From Pseudomonadota bacterium (lineage in GTDB: Bacteria > Pseudomonadota > Alphaproteobacteria > Rhizobiales > Rhizobiaceae), in assembly GCA_023387715.1 (NCBI GenBank), contig JAEWHQ010000026.1, forward strand, positions 1 to 6,206: a stretch of 6,206 bases of DNA. Direction: 5' to 3'. Numbering within the stretch: position 1 is the stretch's first letter; each line of letters begins with the position of its first letter. This document shows, one piece after another, positions 1 through 4,567 of the stretch. The notes beneath the pieces were generated by a model that saw only the letters and a program-made list of their open reading frames with translations, ran no database searches and was not told where the DNA came from. The translations under genes were made by a program, and so were the position numbers.

Positions 1-198
1 GTGGTGCCTTGGGCAGGTTTGCGCCCTATGATGCCGGATATGATGCCGCGTGTTGGGGCAGGCAGTAAATCGCGTGTATTTTATAATACAGGTCATGGGC
101 ATCTGGGCTGGACATTATCGGCGGTCACCGCCGAGATGATCGCACAGCAGATTTGTACAGCTTTTCCTGCCGCGGAAAGAGAAAAACAAGCAGCATAA
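1..198 (+). CDS. dadA: D-amino acid dehydrogenase, C-terminal end (5' part outside window)
   Basis: This is the last 65 codons of an FAD-dependent oxidoreductase of the DAO/DadA family, open at the left edge and ending in TAA at 196-198. DadA oxidatively deaminates D-amino acids (notably D-alanine) to 2-oxo acids and passes electrons to the respiratory chain at the inner face of the inner membrane. The visible part has the family's C-terminal signature: WAGLRPMMPD followed by PRVG (residues 4-19 of the fragment), then NTGHGHLGWT (residues 29-38), the stretch that closes the FAD site. The family is usually about 415-420 residues, so roughly 350 residues lie outside the window. The tail after the last helix is short and polar. 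The following gap shows only a weak GCCG/CGGC pairing (201-204/223-226) before a T-rich stretch, so no convincing terminator. Another DAO-family amine oxidase cannot be excluded from the end alone. Confidence 0.82.
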   Translation: MVPWAGLRPMMPDMMPRVGAGSKSRVFYNTGHGHLGWTLSAVTAEMIAQQICTAFPAAEREKQAA

Positions 199-227
199 CA
201 GCCGGTGTTTTTCTCATTATTACGGCT

Positions 228-260
228 TTATCTTTAGATACTGATTATCTTTTAAGATAA
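228..260. promoter_or_regulatory. Two adjacent TATCT/AGATA palindromes, possible operator pair
   Basis: Seen directly: TATCT-TT-AGATA at 229-240 and TTATCTT-TT-AAGATAA at 245-260. Both share the core TATCT/AGATA around a short T-rich centre, and their centres lie 18 bp apart. The direct repeat TTATCTTT also occurs at 228-235 and 245-252. Paired dyads of this size in a promoter region are typical of dimeric helix-turn-helix repressors (MarR, TetR or GntR type). I do not recognise the motif as a known operator. The arms have almost no loop and are AT-rich, so DNA-level binding is likelier than an RNA hairpin. Confidence 0.4.
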
Positions 261-263
261 GAA

Positions 264-287
264 ATAAACTGGTTACAAACAGTTTAT
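264..287. repeat. 8-bp inverted repeat ATAAACTG/CAGTTTAT
   Basis: Perfect arms ATAAACTG (264-271) and CAGTTTAT (280-287) flank an 8-base loop. Read on the minus strand, the right arm runs into TTTCTTATCTT, so it could act as a weak minus-strand terminator. No T-run follows on the plus strand. It may equally be a third protein binding site in this repeat-rich gap. Confidence 0.35.
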
Positions 288-302
288 GTTGCGATAAAGT
301 TC

Positions 303-342
303 CTGCGCTTTCTTAAGCCTTTGGGGAGGTCAGAAAGCGCAG
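303..342. repeat. 11-bp perfect hairpin with GGGGAGG in the loop
   Basis: CTGCGCTTTCT (303-313) and AGAAAGCGCAG (332-342) are perfectly complementary across an 18-base loop. The loop holds a small inner pairing CCT (318-320)/AGG (327-329) and carries GGGGAGG (323-329). On the plus strand this exposes a Shine-Dalgarno-like sequence; on the minus strand it exposes CCTCCCC, an anti-Shine-Dalgarno-like sequence as seen in loops of some alphaproteobacterial small RNAs. No T-run follows on either side, so it is not a normal intrinsic terminator. It could be part of a small RNA, a leader element or a cruciform binding site. Confidence 0.45.
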
Positions 343-393
343 AGAATATTTAAATGCCGCTTCGTTATTACGGCCTGTTTCATCTCTGTCGAT

Positions 394-421
394 TTGAGTG
401 CATTCGGTTTTTAGCTGTATA
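394..421 (+). promoter_or_regulatory. Candidate promoter of the diguanylate cyclase gene
   Basis: TTGAGT (394-399) is followed after 16 bases by TGTATA (416-421); the overlapping CTGTAT (415-420) is close to the rhizobial -10 form CTATAT. Transcription would begin near 428, about 30 bases before the chosen start codon at 459. The match is moderate and rests on eye inspection only. Confidence 0.3.
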
Positions 422-458
422 CAGGCAGAGCCACAGGTGGGGGAGGGCGAACTGCGCT

Positions 459-1613
459 ATGAAATTTGCATTGCCGTCAGTTCTGTTGCTCGTCTCACTC
501 TTTTTGTGCAGCGTCTGGTTCTATTCGCGTGAGCGGAAATATTTGCTGATCTGTGCATCGGGATTCTTTTTAATCTGCATTGCCGCGATCATACAAACGG
601 TGCCAATTATTCCTTTTAAGGGCGGAAGCTCTGTTTTGAGTGCACTTTTTTATGTGCTCGGAAGTCAGCTTATTAATGGCGGCGTGCTTTATCGTTCAGG
701 TAAGGCTGTCAATATTTATCTTTATGGGCTGAGCCTGTTGCTGATCGTCAGCGGCATTATTTATTTTTATTATTTTGACAACAATTTATATGCGAGAATT
801 TATTTGGTTAATTTTGGTATGGCCGCTTTCTTTTTGATCGCCGTTTTCCGGTTACGAAAACTGGTATGGGAAACAAATGCTGACCGTATTTTACTTGGCT
901 GTTTGTTTCTGGTCGGGATGCATTTCTTTCCTAAAGTGTTGATGACTGATGATACTATTAACAAGGTCATGCATGGGGCCGCTTATCTTGATAGTTCTTA
1001 TTGGGATGCAACCTCGTTCTGGTCAGCTATCTTAGGGATGATTTTAGGTGTGATAATCATCTTGTCGGTCGGTATGGAAGTGATTGCTCTTCTAACCCGT
1101 GACCGTGATACGGATGTGCTCACAGGGCTGTTGAACCGCCGTGGCCTGATGAACCGTTTGAATGCGATTTCGGAAGAAAAACGTATTCGTACCGACAGTA
1201 TTATCATGTGTGACATTGATTATTTTAAAAGCATTAATGACACATATGGCCATGCGGTTGGCGATCAGGTGCTTAAACAATTTGCCGGTATTCTGGCAGA
1301 GTCTATTGGTGAACGTGACTTGGCGGTGCGGCTTGGCGGTGAAGAATTTGTGTTGATTTTACATCAGAAAAGCGTCGAACAAGCCTATATTCTGATTGAG
1401 CGATTGCGCAACGAAATCGAAGAAACCTTCTTTGGCGGTCTTGATGATACGCATATTCTGACCTGTAGTTTCGGCATCACCAAGCTGCATCATCAGGAAG
1501 ATATCTGGGCAGTGATTGAGCGTGCTGACAAGCATTTATACAAAGCCAAAAACGAAGGCCGCAATCGTATTCATGCCGAGGAAGCGAAAGTTCCTTTTAA
1601 CTATTCTGCATGA
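459..1613 (+). CDS. Membrane-anchored diguanylate cyclase (GGDEF domain)
   Basis: Predicted to make c-di-GMP from two GTP at the cytoplasmic face of the inner membrane. The 384-residue protein has about seven hydrophobic segments (near 4-22, 27-46, 57-76, 85-105, 112-131, 142-162 and 186-211), then a GGDEF domain from about 216. That domain opens with DTDVLTGLLNRRG (217-229), has the metal and substrate segment DIDYFKSINDTYGHAVGD (252-269) and the active-site loop GGEEF (293-297), so it should be catalytic. The usual inhibitory RxxD site, ending five residues before the loop, reads GERD (284-287): the arginine is missing at its position. I chose ATG 459 because GGGGGAGGG (438-446) precedes it by a good distance and the protein then starts directly with a membrane helix. 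An in-frame ATG at 354 has no ribosome binding site and would add a non-membrane extension. I do not recognise the membrane domain as a named sensor, so the input signal is unknown. Confidence 0.9.
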   Translation: MKFALPSVLLLVSLFLCSVWFYSRERKYLLICASGFFLICIAAIIQTVPIIPFKGGSSVLSALFYVLGSQLINGGVLYRSGKAVNIYLYGLSLLLIVSGIIYFYYFDNNLYARIYLVNFGMAAFFLIAVFRLRKLVWETNADRILLGCLFLVGMHFFPKVLMTDDTINKVMHGAAYLDSSYWDATSFWSAILGMILGVIIILSVGMEVIALLTRDRDTDVLTGLLNRRGLMNRLNAISEEKRIRTDSIIMCDIDYFKSINDTYGHAVGDQVLKQFAGILAESIGERDLAVRLGGEEFVLILHQKSVEQAYILIERLRNEIEETFFGGLDDTHILTCSFGITKLHHQEDIWAVIERADKHLYKAKNEGRNRIHAEEAKVPFNYSA

Positions 1614-1639
1614 AAAAAAGCGTTTTGCGACGCTTTCCT
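1614..1639 (+). terminator. Weak terminator-like hairpin after the cyclase gene
   Basis: AAAGCGT (1617-1623) pairs perfectly with ACGCTTT (1630-1636) across a 6-base loop, directly behind the stop codon. The arm is preceded by an A-run, but only TTTCCTGTT follows rather than a clean T-run, so termination may be partial. A further possible pairing, GCAAGG (1644-1649) with CCTTGC (1670-1675), lies just downstream. Confidence 0.45.
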
Positions 1640-1777
1640 GTTCGCAAGGGTAAATTTCATTTTTCAATGCCTTGCACCCTTTGGCTAAATTGATTTTAAT
1701 GGGGTTCGCTCCTTTTCCGTTCTTATGACAGGCCGGATGACTATTTTATTTCACGGATTTTGACTGAAAAGAGCCTG

Positions 1778-2167
1778 ATGAAACTGCTTAAACTATTAAT
1801 TGTTGGCACTGTATTTTGTGCAATGCCGGCAAATGCCATGACAGCGCTGGAAATTGCCCAGTTGAAAAAACTGGATCCGGCCACACGCCTCGAACAGCGC
1901 TGTGATGTTGAAGCGATGGAAGTGATAAACCGCTCGGAAGCTGGTTTTAGTCCTGACAAAGTCTTGGCCTATGCGTTTTCTGAGCCGACTATCAAACCGC
2001 AATCCATTGTTGCCAAAGGAGCAGCGTTGCGCAGCCGCAATCAATGGTATCGGCTTTCTTACAGCTGCAAAACCGATACGGATCGGATGACGATCCTGTC
2101 ATTCAAATATAAATTGGGTGATATTGTTCCCCATGACCAGTGGGACGCCCATTATCTGGTGCCCTGA
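1778..2167 (+). CDS. Secreted DUF930-family protein
   Basis: A 129-residue exported protein. Residues 1-20 form a signal peptide (KLLK, then a hydrophobic core) with a signal peptidase I site after ANA (18-20), which puts the mature protein in the periplasm or outside. The mature part carries what I recognise as the DUF930 pattern: LDPATRLEQRCD at 32-43, a PDKVLAYAF stretch at 59-67, GAALRSRNQWYRLSYSC at 81-97, and LSFKYKLGDIVP at 107-118. Its two mature cysteines (42 and 97) probably form a disulfide. The biochemical role of this family is not known to me. ATG 1778 was chosen because AAAAGAG (1767-1773) sits just upstream and it begins exactly at the signal peptide; an in-frame TTG at 1760 adds only six residues. 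It is probably its own transcription unit, closed by a strong terminator. Confidence 0.82.
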   Translation: MKLLKLLIVGTVFCAMPANAMTALEIAQLKKLDPATRLEQRCDVEAMEVINRSEAGFSPDKVLAYAFSEPTIKPQSIVAKGAALRSRNQWYRLSYSCKTDTDRMTILSFKYKLGDIVPHDQWDAHYLVP

Positions 2168-2172
2168 CATTT

Positions 2173-2211
2173 AAAAAAGCCGCCTGAAAAGTCAATTTCA
2201 GGCGGCTTTTT
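2173..2211. terminator. Bidirectional intrinsic terminator between convergent genes
   Basis: GCCGCCTGAAA (2179-2189) pairs perfectly with TTTCAGGCGGC (2196-2206) around a 6-base loop. An A-run (2173-2178) lies on the left and a T-run (2207-2211) on the right, so the structure ends transcripts from both sides: the DUF930 gene on the plus strand and the lysozyme-inhibitor gene on the minus strand. This is the clearest terminator in the window. Confidence 0.93.
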
Positions 2212-2229
2212 CATTGGGATGCGTGACGA

Positions 2230-2616
2230 TTAATTTTCGTCTTCGCTCAAATCATCAGCACGGCATTGAGAGAGCAGTGTCTGTTCTTCCGCGCTGTCAT
2301 CAGCCTGCAGATAAGACAGAATTGCTTCACCGGATTTTTCGTGCCAGCGATAGCTGTCCTGCTCATCAATGGCGACATAAAGTGCGCCGCTGCCGCTTGG
2401 CGACTCGGTCATGGAAACCTGTTTGCCATCAACATTGATCACCGCAAATGATGTACCTGCGGCTGTGTTGATATAGGTGACGGGAATGACGATGTTCCGC
2501 TCACAATAATAGTCAATCTTTTGAATGGTGTCGCCACCGGCTGGCTGTGCCAGTGCCGCACCTGCCTGCAAGAGAAGACCGGCACTTACTGTCATTAAGG
2601 CTAATGATTTCATCAT
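2230..2616 (-). CDS. MliC/PliC-like periplasmic inhibitor of C-type lysozyme
   Basis: A 128-residue exported protein. Residues 1-23 are a signal peptide ending ALA before QPAGG; there is no lipobox cysteine, so it should be soluble and periplasmic (PliC-like) rather than a lipoprotein like typical MliC. The mature part follows the MliC fold pattern: YYC at 36-38, VTYIN (46-50), SFAVINVDGKQVSM (56-69), the inhibitor loop SGSGALY (74-80), then WHEKSGEAIL (91-100) and a closing cysteine at 118 that would pair with Cys38. In the family, the loop serine and a lysine in the W..K segment contact the lysozyme active site; here Ser74/76 and Lys94 are the candidates. The likely role is protection of peptidoglycan from host or competitor lysozyme. 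GGAG lies five bases before the first of two consecutive ATG codons (2616, 2613); either could be used. It is convergent with the DUF930 gene and divergent from the lipoprotein gene. Confidence 0.8.
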   Translation of the reverse strand: MMKSLALMTVSAGLLLQAGAALAQPAGGDTIQKIDYYCERNIVIPVTYINTAAGTSFAVINVDGKQVSMTESPSGSGALYVAIDEQDSYRWHEKSGEAILSYLQADDSAEEQTLLSQCRADDLSEDEN

Positions 2617-2711
2617 CTAAACTCCGTTTATATTCGGCTAGTTCAAGATAGATTGATGGCATAAATTAGGAAAGAGGCAAACATAAATAATAAATCAAAG
2701 CTATGAATATT

Positions 2712-2733
2712 GCGGCTGACTTTTTTATGCCGC
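2712..2733. repeat. Short GC inverted repeat in the divergent gap
   Basis: GCGGC (2712-2716) and GCCGC (2729-2733) flank a 12-base T-rich loop in the otherwise AT-rich region between the minus-strand inhibitor gene and the plus-strand lipoprotein gene. It is short and may be chance; it could be an operator half-site pair serving either gene. Confidence 0.2.
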
Positions 2734-2756
2734 GAACTTGCTTTAAAAGGACGCAC

Positions 2757-2820
2757 GAAAAAGTGATCTTATATGCTTCGTGGGTCTTGATGGGCTGCGT
2801 TGCAACTCAGATCATTTTTC
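2757..2820. repeat. A-run/T-run inverted repeat with 39-base loop
   Basis: GAAAAAGTGATCT (2757-2769) pairs with AGATCATTTTTC (2809-2820), with one unpaired G. Such A-rich/T-rich flanked stems resemble terminators, but the loop of 39 bases is too long for a standard one. Its right arm overlaps the candidate -10 box of the lipoprotein gene, so a regulator or structure here could affect that promoter. Confidence 0.35.
2787..2815 (+). promoter_or_regulatory. Candidate promoter of the lipoprotein gene
   Basis: TTGATG (2787-2792), a 17-base spacer and GATCAT (2810-2815) give a moderate match to a housekeeping promoter. Transcription from about 2822 would leave a leader of roughly 39 bases before ATG 2861 but only 12 before ATG 2834, which mildly favours the later start. 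Confidence 0.28.
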
Positions 2821-2860
2821 ATAAATCCGGTTGATGTCATTTTTGAAATATAGAGAAAAA

Positions 2861-3256
2861 ATGTCAAAGTTTGCATGTTTAAGCATTGTTTTAGTCATTC
2901 TTTATGGTTGTGCGGGTGTTGATTACACGCAGAAAAACTATGCCGGATTGCCTGCAACAGATTTTAAAACCGAAGATGGCCGCAGCTATCGCATTGTTGA
3001 AAATCGTGAGCAGAAGAAAATTCTGATCGGCCCGTCGATTGATCCTTCCGCCTCGCGCGGTTTTGTCAAAGGACTGGCGCTTGGCAGCGGCATTGATCCG
3101 GTTTCACCTGTTGTGGTGCGCGATGCGGCTGAGGCTTATTTGAATTCGGGCAACCGGCGTTGTGAGAGCCGTGATGTCACGATGATTGTCGATCCTTATT
3201 ATGAAGTGCGCTATGCGTGCGGCTTTGCGGTGACACGGCGTAAGAGCGTATTTTAA
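2861..3256 (+). CDS. Small predicted lipoprotein of unknown function
   Basis: I do not recognise this protein. From ATG 2861 it has 131 residues: a short basic start (MSK), a hydrophobic core (ACLSIVLVILY) and Cys17 in LYGC, an acceptable though not ideal lipobox because of the tyrosine at -2. After lipidation and cleavage it would be a membrane-anchored periplasmic protein. The mature part is mixed polar sequence with DFKTEDGRSYRIVEN (34-48), a small-residue stretch GFVKGLALGSG (67-77), and two further cysteines (101 and 120) that could form a disulfide in CESRDV...YACGF. No aspartate follows the lipid cysteine, so outer membrane sorting is plausible if Lol rules apply. In-frame ATG 2834 would give a 140-residue protein with a charged extension ahead of the signal peptide; it lacks a good ribosome binding site, while GAGA lies at 2853-2856 ahead of 2861. 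The start is therefore uncertain by nine codons. Confidence 0.65.
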   Translation: MSKFACLSIVLVILYGCAGVDYTQKNYAGLPATDFKTEDGRSYRIVENREQKKILIGPSIDPSASRGFVKGLALGSGIDPVSPVVVRDAAEAYLNSGNRRCESRDVTMIVDPYYEVRYACGFAVTRRKSVF

Positions 3257-3268
3257 GCGGGCTTAAAA
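3251..3268. terminator. Palindrome over the lipoprotein stop codon, weak terminator at best
   Basis: TTTTAAGC (3251-3258) and GCTTAAAA (3261-3268) form an almost continuous palindrome that includes the TAA stop. As RNA it gives a 7-bp stem with a CGGG tetraloop, and a T-run (3279-3284) follows only after a gap of about ten bases. It may be a weak terminator or a protein site next to the putative sulfate operon promoter. Confidence 0.3.
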
Positions 3269-3289
3269 TTGCGGTTGATTTTTTAGTAT
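3262..3289 (+). promoter_or_regulatory. Candidate promoter of the sulfate uptake operon
   Basis: CTTAAA (3262-3267), a 16-base spacer and TAGTAT (3284-3289) are a modest promoter match. Initiation near 3296 would start the transcript just ahead of the foldable region at 3301-3363. It overlaps the preceding palindrome. No other box pair in this gap looked better by eye. Confidence 0.27.
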
Positions 3290-3298
3290 AGCTGTGGG

Positions 3299-3470
3299 GG
3301 ACACGGCCTGCTACATTGGGCAGGTTGAGGCGGCGTGCGGGAAATCTATTTTCCTGAACGTGTGACTGGAGGTTTTATTTTCTGCGCTCATGATGTTTTA
3401 GGTGGTGTTCATAAGTTTTCTTTGCCTCACATTTTGCTAGGCTGAGCATTGTTAACCAGATGGAGGCATG
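3299..3470 (+). promoter_or_regulatory. Candidate structured 5' leader of the sulfate operon
   Basis: Seen directly: an outer stem ACACG (3301-3305)/CGTGT (3359-3363) encloses a hairpin CCTGC (3307-3311)/GCAGG (3320-3324) with an 8-base loop and a second hairpin GGAAA (3340-3344)/TTTCC (3350-3354) with a 5-base loop. CACG (3302-3305) can alternatively pair with CGTG (3334-3337). Nearer the gene, TGCCTC (3423-3428) is complementary to GAGGCA (3463-3468), which contains the ribosome binding site of the binding protein gene. A spare GGAGG at 3368-3372 could compete for the same CCTC. This layout of a multi-hairpin domain followed by a sequestering stem is what a riboswitch or similar leader would show. 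The sul1 RNA motif is described from alphaproteobacteria upstream of sulfate transporter genes; I cannot align this region to it unaided. Each pairing is short and could be chance. Confidence 0.4.
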
Positions 3471-3471
3471 C

Positions 3472-4515
3472 ATGAACAAGGTTTTTGTGAGAGTGTTGGC
3501 CAGAGATTTTCTGGTATCTGCCTTTCTGGTCAGTGCTGGTATGGCAGCAACAACGGGGATAGCGTCGGCGCAGCAGGTTTTGCTGAATGTTTCTTATGAT
3601 CCGACGCGTGAACTTTATAAAGAATATAACGCTGCTTTTGCCAAACATTGGAAAGCGGAAACCGGTGAAACAGTAACACTGCGCACATCGCATGGTGGCT
3701 CAGGTGCACAGGCGCGTTCTGTGATTGATGGTATCCATGCCGATGTGGTGACCCTGGCTTTGCAAAGCGATATTGATGCGATTGTTGAGCGCACCGGAAA
3801 AATTCCTGAAGACTGGCGCACTAAATTGCCGAAAAATTCGGCACCTTATACGTCAACAATCGTATTTTTAACCCGTAAGGGAAATCCTAAAAATATCAAA
3901 AGCTGGGCAGACCTCACCAAAGATGGTGTTGAGGTAATCACGCCAAATCCGAAAACGTCTGGTGGTGCACGGTGGAATTATCTGGCCGCCTGGGGCTGGG
4001 CGCATCAGCAATTTGATGGCGATGAAGAGAAAATAAAAGCCTATCTCTCTGAGCTTTTCCGTCATGTGCCGGTGCTGGATACCGGTGCACGCGGAGCAAC
4101 CACATCATTTGTGCAGCGCCAATTAGGCGATGTGCTGCTGGCATGGGAAAATGAAGCCTATTTGTCGGTGGCAGAATTTGGCGATAATGCTTTTGATATT
4201 GTCGTGCCGGAAGTTTCCATTCTGGCCGAGCCGCCGGTTGCCGTTGTTGACAAGAATGTCGATGCCAAAGGCACACGCAAATTAGCAGAAAGCTATCTGC
4301 AATATCTTTATTCGGCTGAAGGGCAGGCGATTGCCTCCAAGCATTATTACCGGCCATCCTTGCCGGAACTGGTGCCTGAAGGTCAGCTGAAACCCTTGCC
4401 TGATTTAAAATTGCTGACCATCGATGATCCGATTTTCGGTGGCTGGAAAAAAGCGCAGCCTTATCATTTTGGTGATGGCGGTACATTTGACCAGATTTAC
4501 AAGCCGAGCAGATAA
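3472..4515 (+). CDS. sbp: Periplasmic sulfate-binding protein of ABC transporter
   Basis: Captures sulfate in the periplasm and delivers it to the CysTW channel. The 347-residue precursor has a signal peptide (1-33, cleavage after ASA) and then closely follows enterobacterial Sbp. All seven classical sulfate ligands of Sbp can be placed, in precursor numbering: Asp43 in SYDPTREL, Ser77 in SHGGSGAQ, Ser163-Gly164-Gly165 in TSGGARWNY, Ala206 in DTGARGAT and Trp225 in LAWENEA. Other family blocks are [10 protein letters not shown] (124-133), [14 protein letters not shown] (282-295) and the C-terminal [12 protein letters not shown] and GGTFDQIYK. Length is normal. ATG 3472 was chosen because GGAGG (3462-3466) lies five bases before it; the in-frame ATG 3460 overlaps that site. 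The related thiosulfate-binding CysP is the main alternative name, and specificity for sulfate versus thiosulfate cannot be settled from sequence. First gene of the operon; cysT follows after 52 bases. Confidence 0.96.
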   Translation: MNKVFVRVLARDFLVSAFLVSAGMAATTGIASAQQVLLNVSYDPTRELYKEYNAAFAKHWKAETGETVTLRTSHGGSGAQARSVIDGIHADVVTLALQSDIDAIVERTGKIPEDWRTKLPKNSAPYTSTIVFLTRKGNPKNIKSWADLTKDGVEVITPNPKTSGGARWNYLAAWGWAHQQFDGDEEKIKAYLSELFRHVPVLDTGARGATTSFVQRQLGDVLLAWENEAYLSVAEFGDNAFDIVVPEVSILAEPPVAVVDKNVDAKGTRKLAESYLQYLYSAEGQAIASKHYYRPSLPELVPEGQLKPLPDLKLLTIDDPIFGGWKKAQPYHFGDGGTFDQIYKPSR

Positions 4516-4520
4516 TCTTG

Positions 4521-4556
4521 TTTGGTTTCGTGAACATAACTGCTCTCAAAACCAAA
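4521..4556 (+). promoter_or_regulatory. Intercistronic stem-loop between binding protein and permease genes
   Basis: TTTGGTTT (4521-4528) pairs perfectly with AAACCAAA (4549-4556) across a 20-base loop. The right arm runs into the ribosome binding site of cysT (AAAAGG, 4554-4559), so the stem could damp translation of the permeases. It could also protect the upstream binding protein message from 3' decay, a known way for ABC operons to make more binding protein than permease. No T-run follows, so it is not a terminator. Confidence 0.5.
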
Positions 4557-4567
4557 AGGTGTGATTG

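Noticed and set aside
201..235. Intrinsic terminator for dadA
   Set aside because: Only four to five base pairs (GCCG/CGGC) with an 18-base loop precede a T-rich stretch; too weak to call.
354..458. In-frame upstream extension of the diguanylate cyclase from ATG 354
   Set aside because: No ribosome binding site precedes 354. The added 35 residues do not look like a signal or membrane segment, a candidate promoter lies within the stretch, and ATG 459 has a strong site.
1644..1681. Alternative stems GCAAGG/CCTTGC and AAGGGT/ACCCTT after the cyclase gene
   Set aside because: They exclude each other, have loops of 20 bases or more, and no T-run follows; probably chance.
3390..3401. Very short upstream reading frame (Met-Met-Phe-stop) in the sulfate operon leader
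   Set aside because: GGAGG at 3368-3372 is 17 bases before the ATG, too far for normal initiation, and three codons carry no recognisable regulatory peptide such as a cysteine run.
3938..4555. 205-codon minus-strand open frame
   Set aside because: It lies opposite the binding protein gene, whose every family motif is intact. The translation is rich in H, Q, R and P with no recognisable domain, as expected of an antisense shadow.
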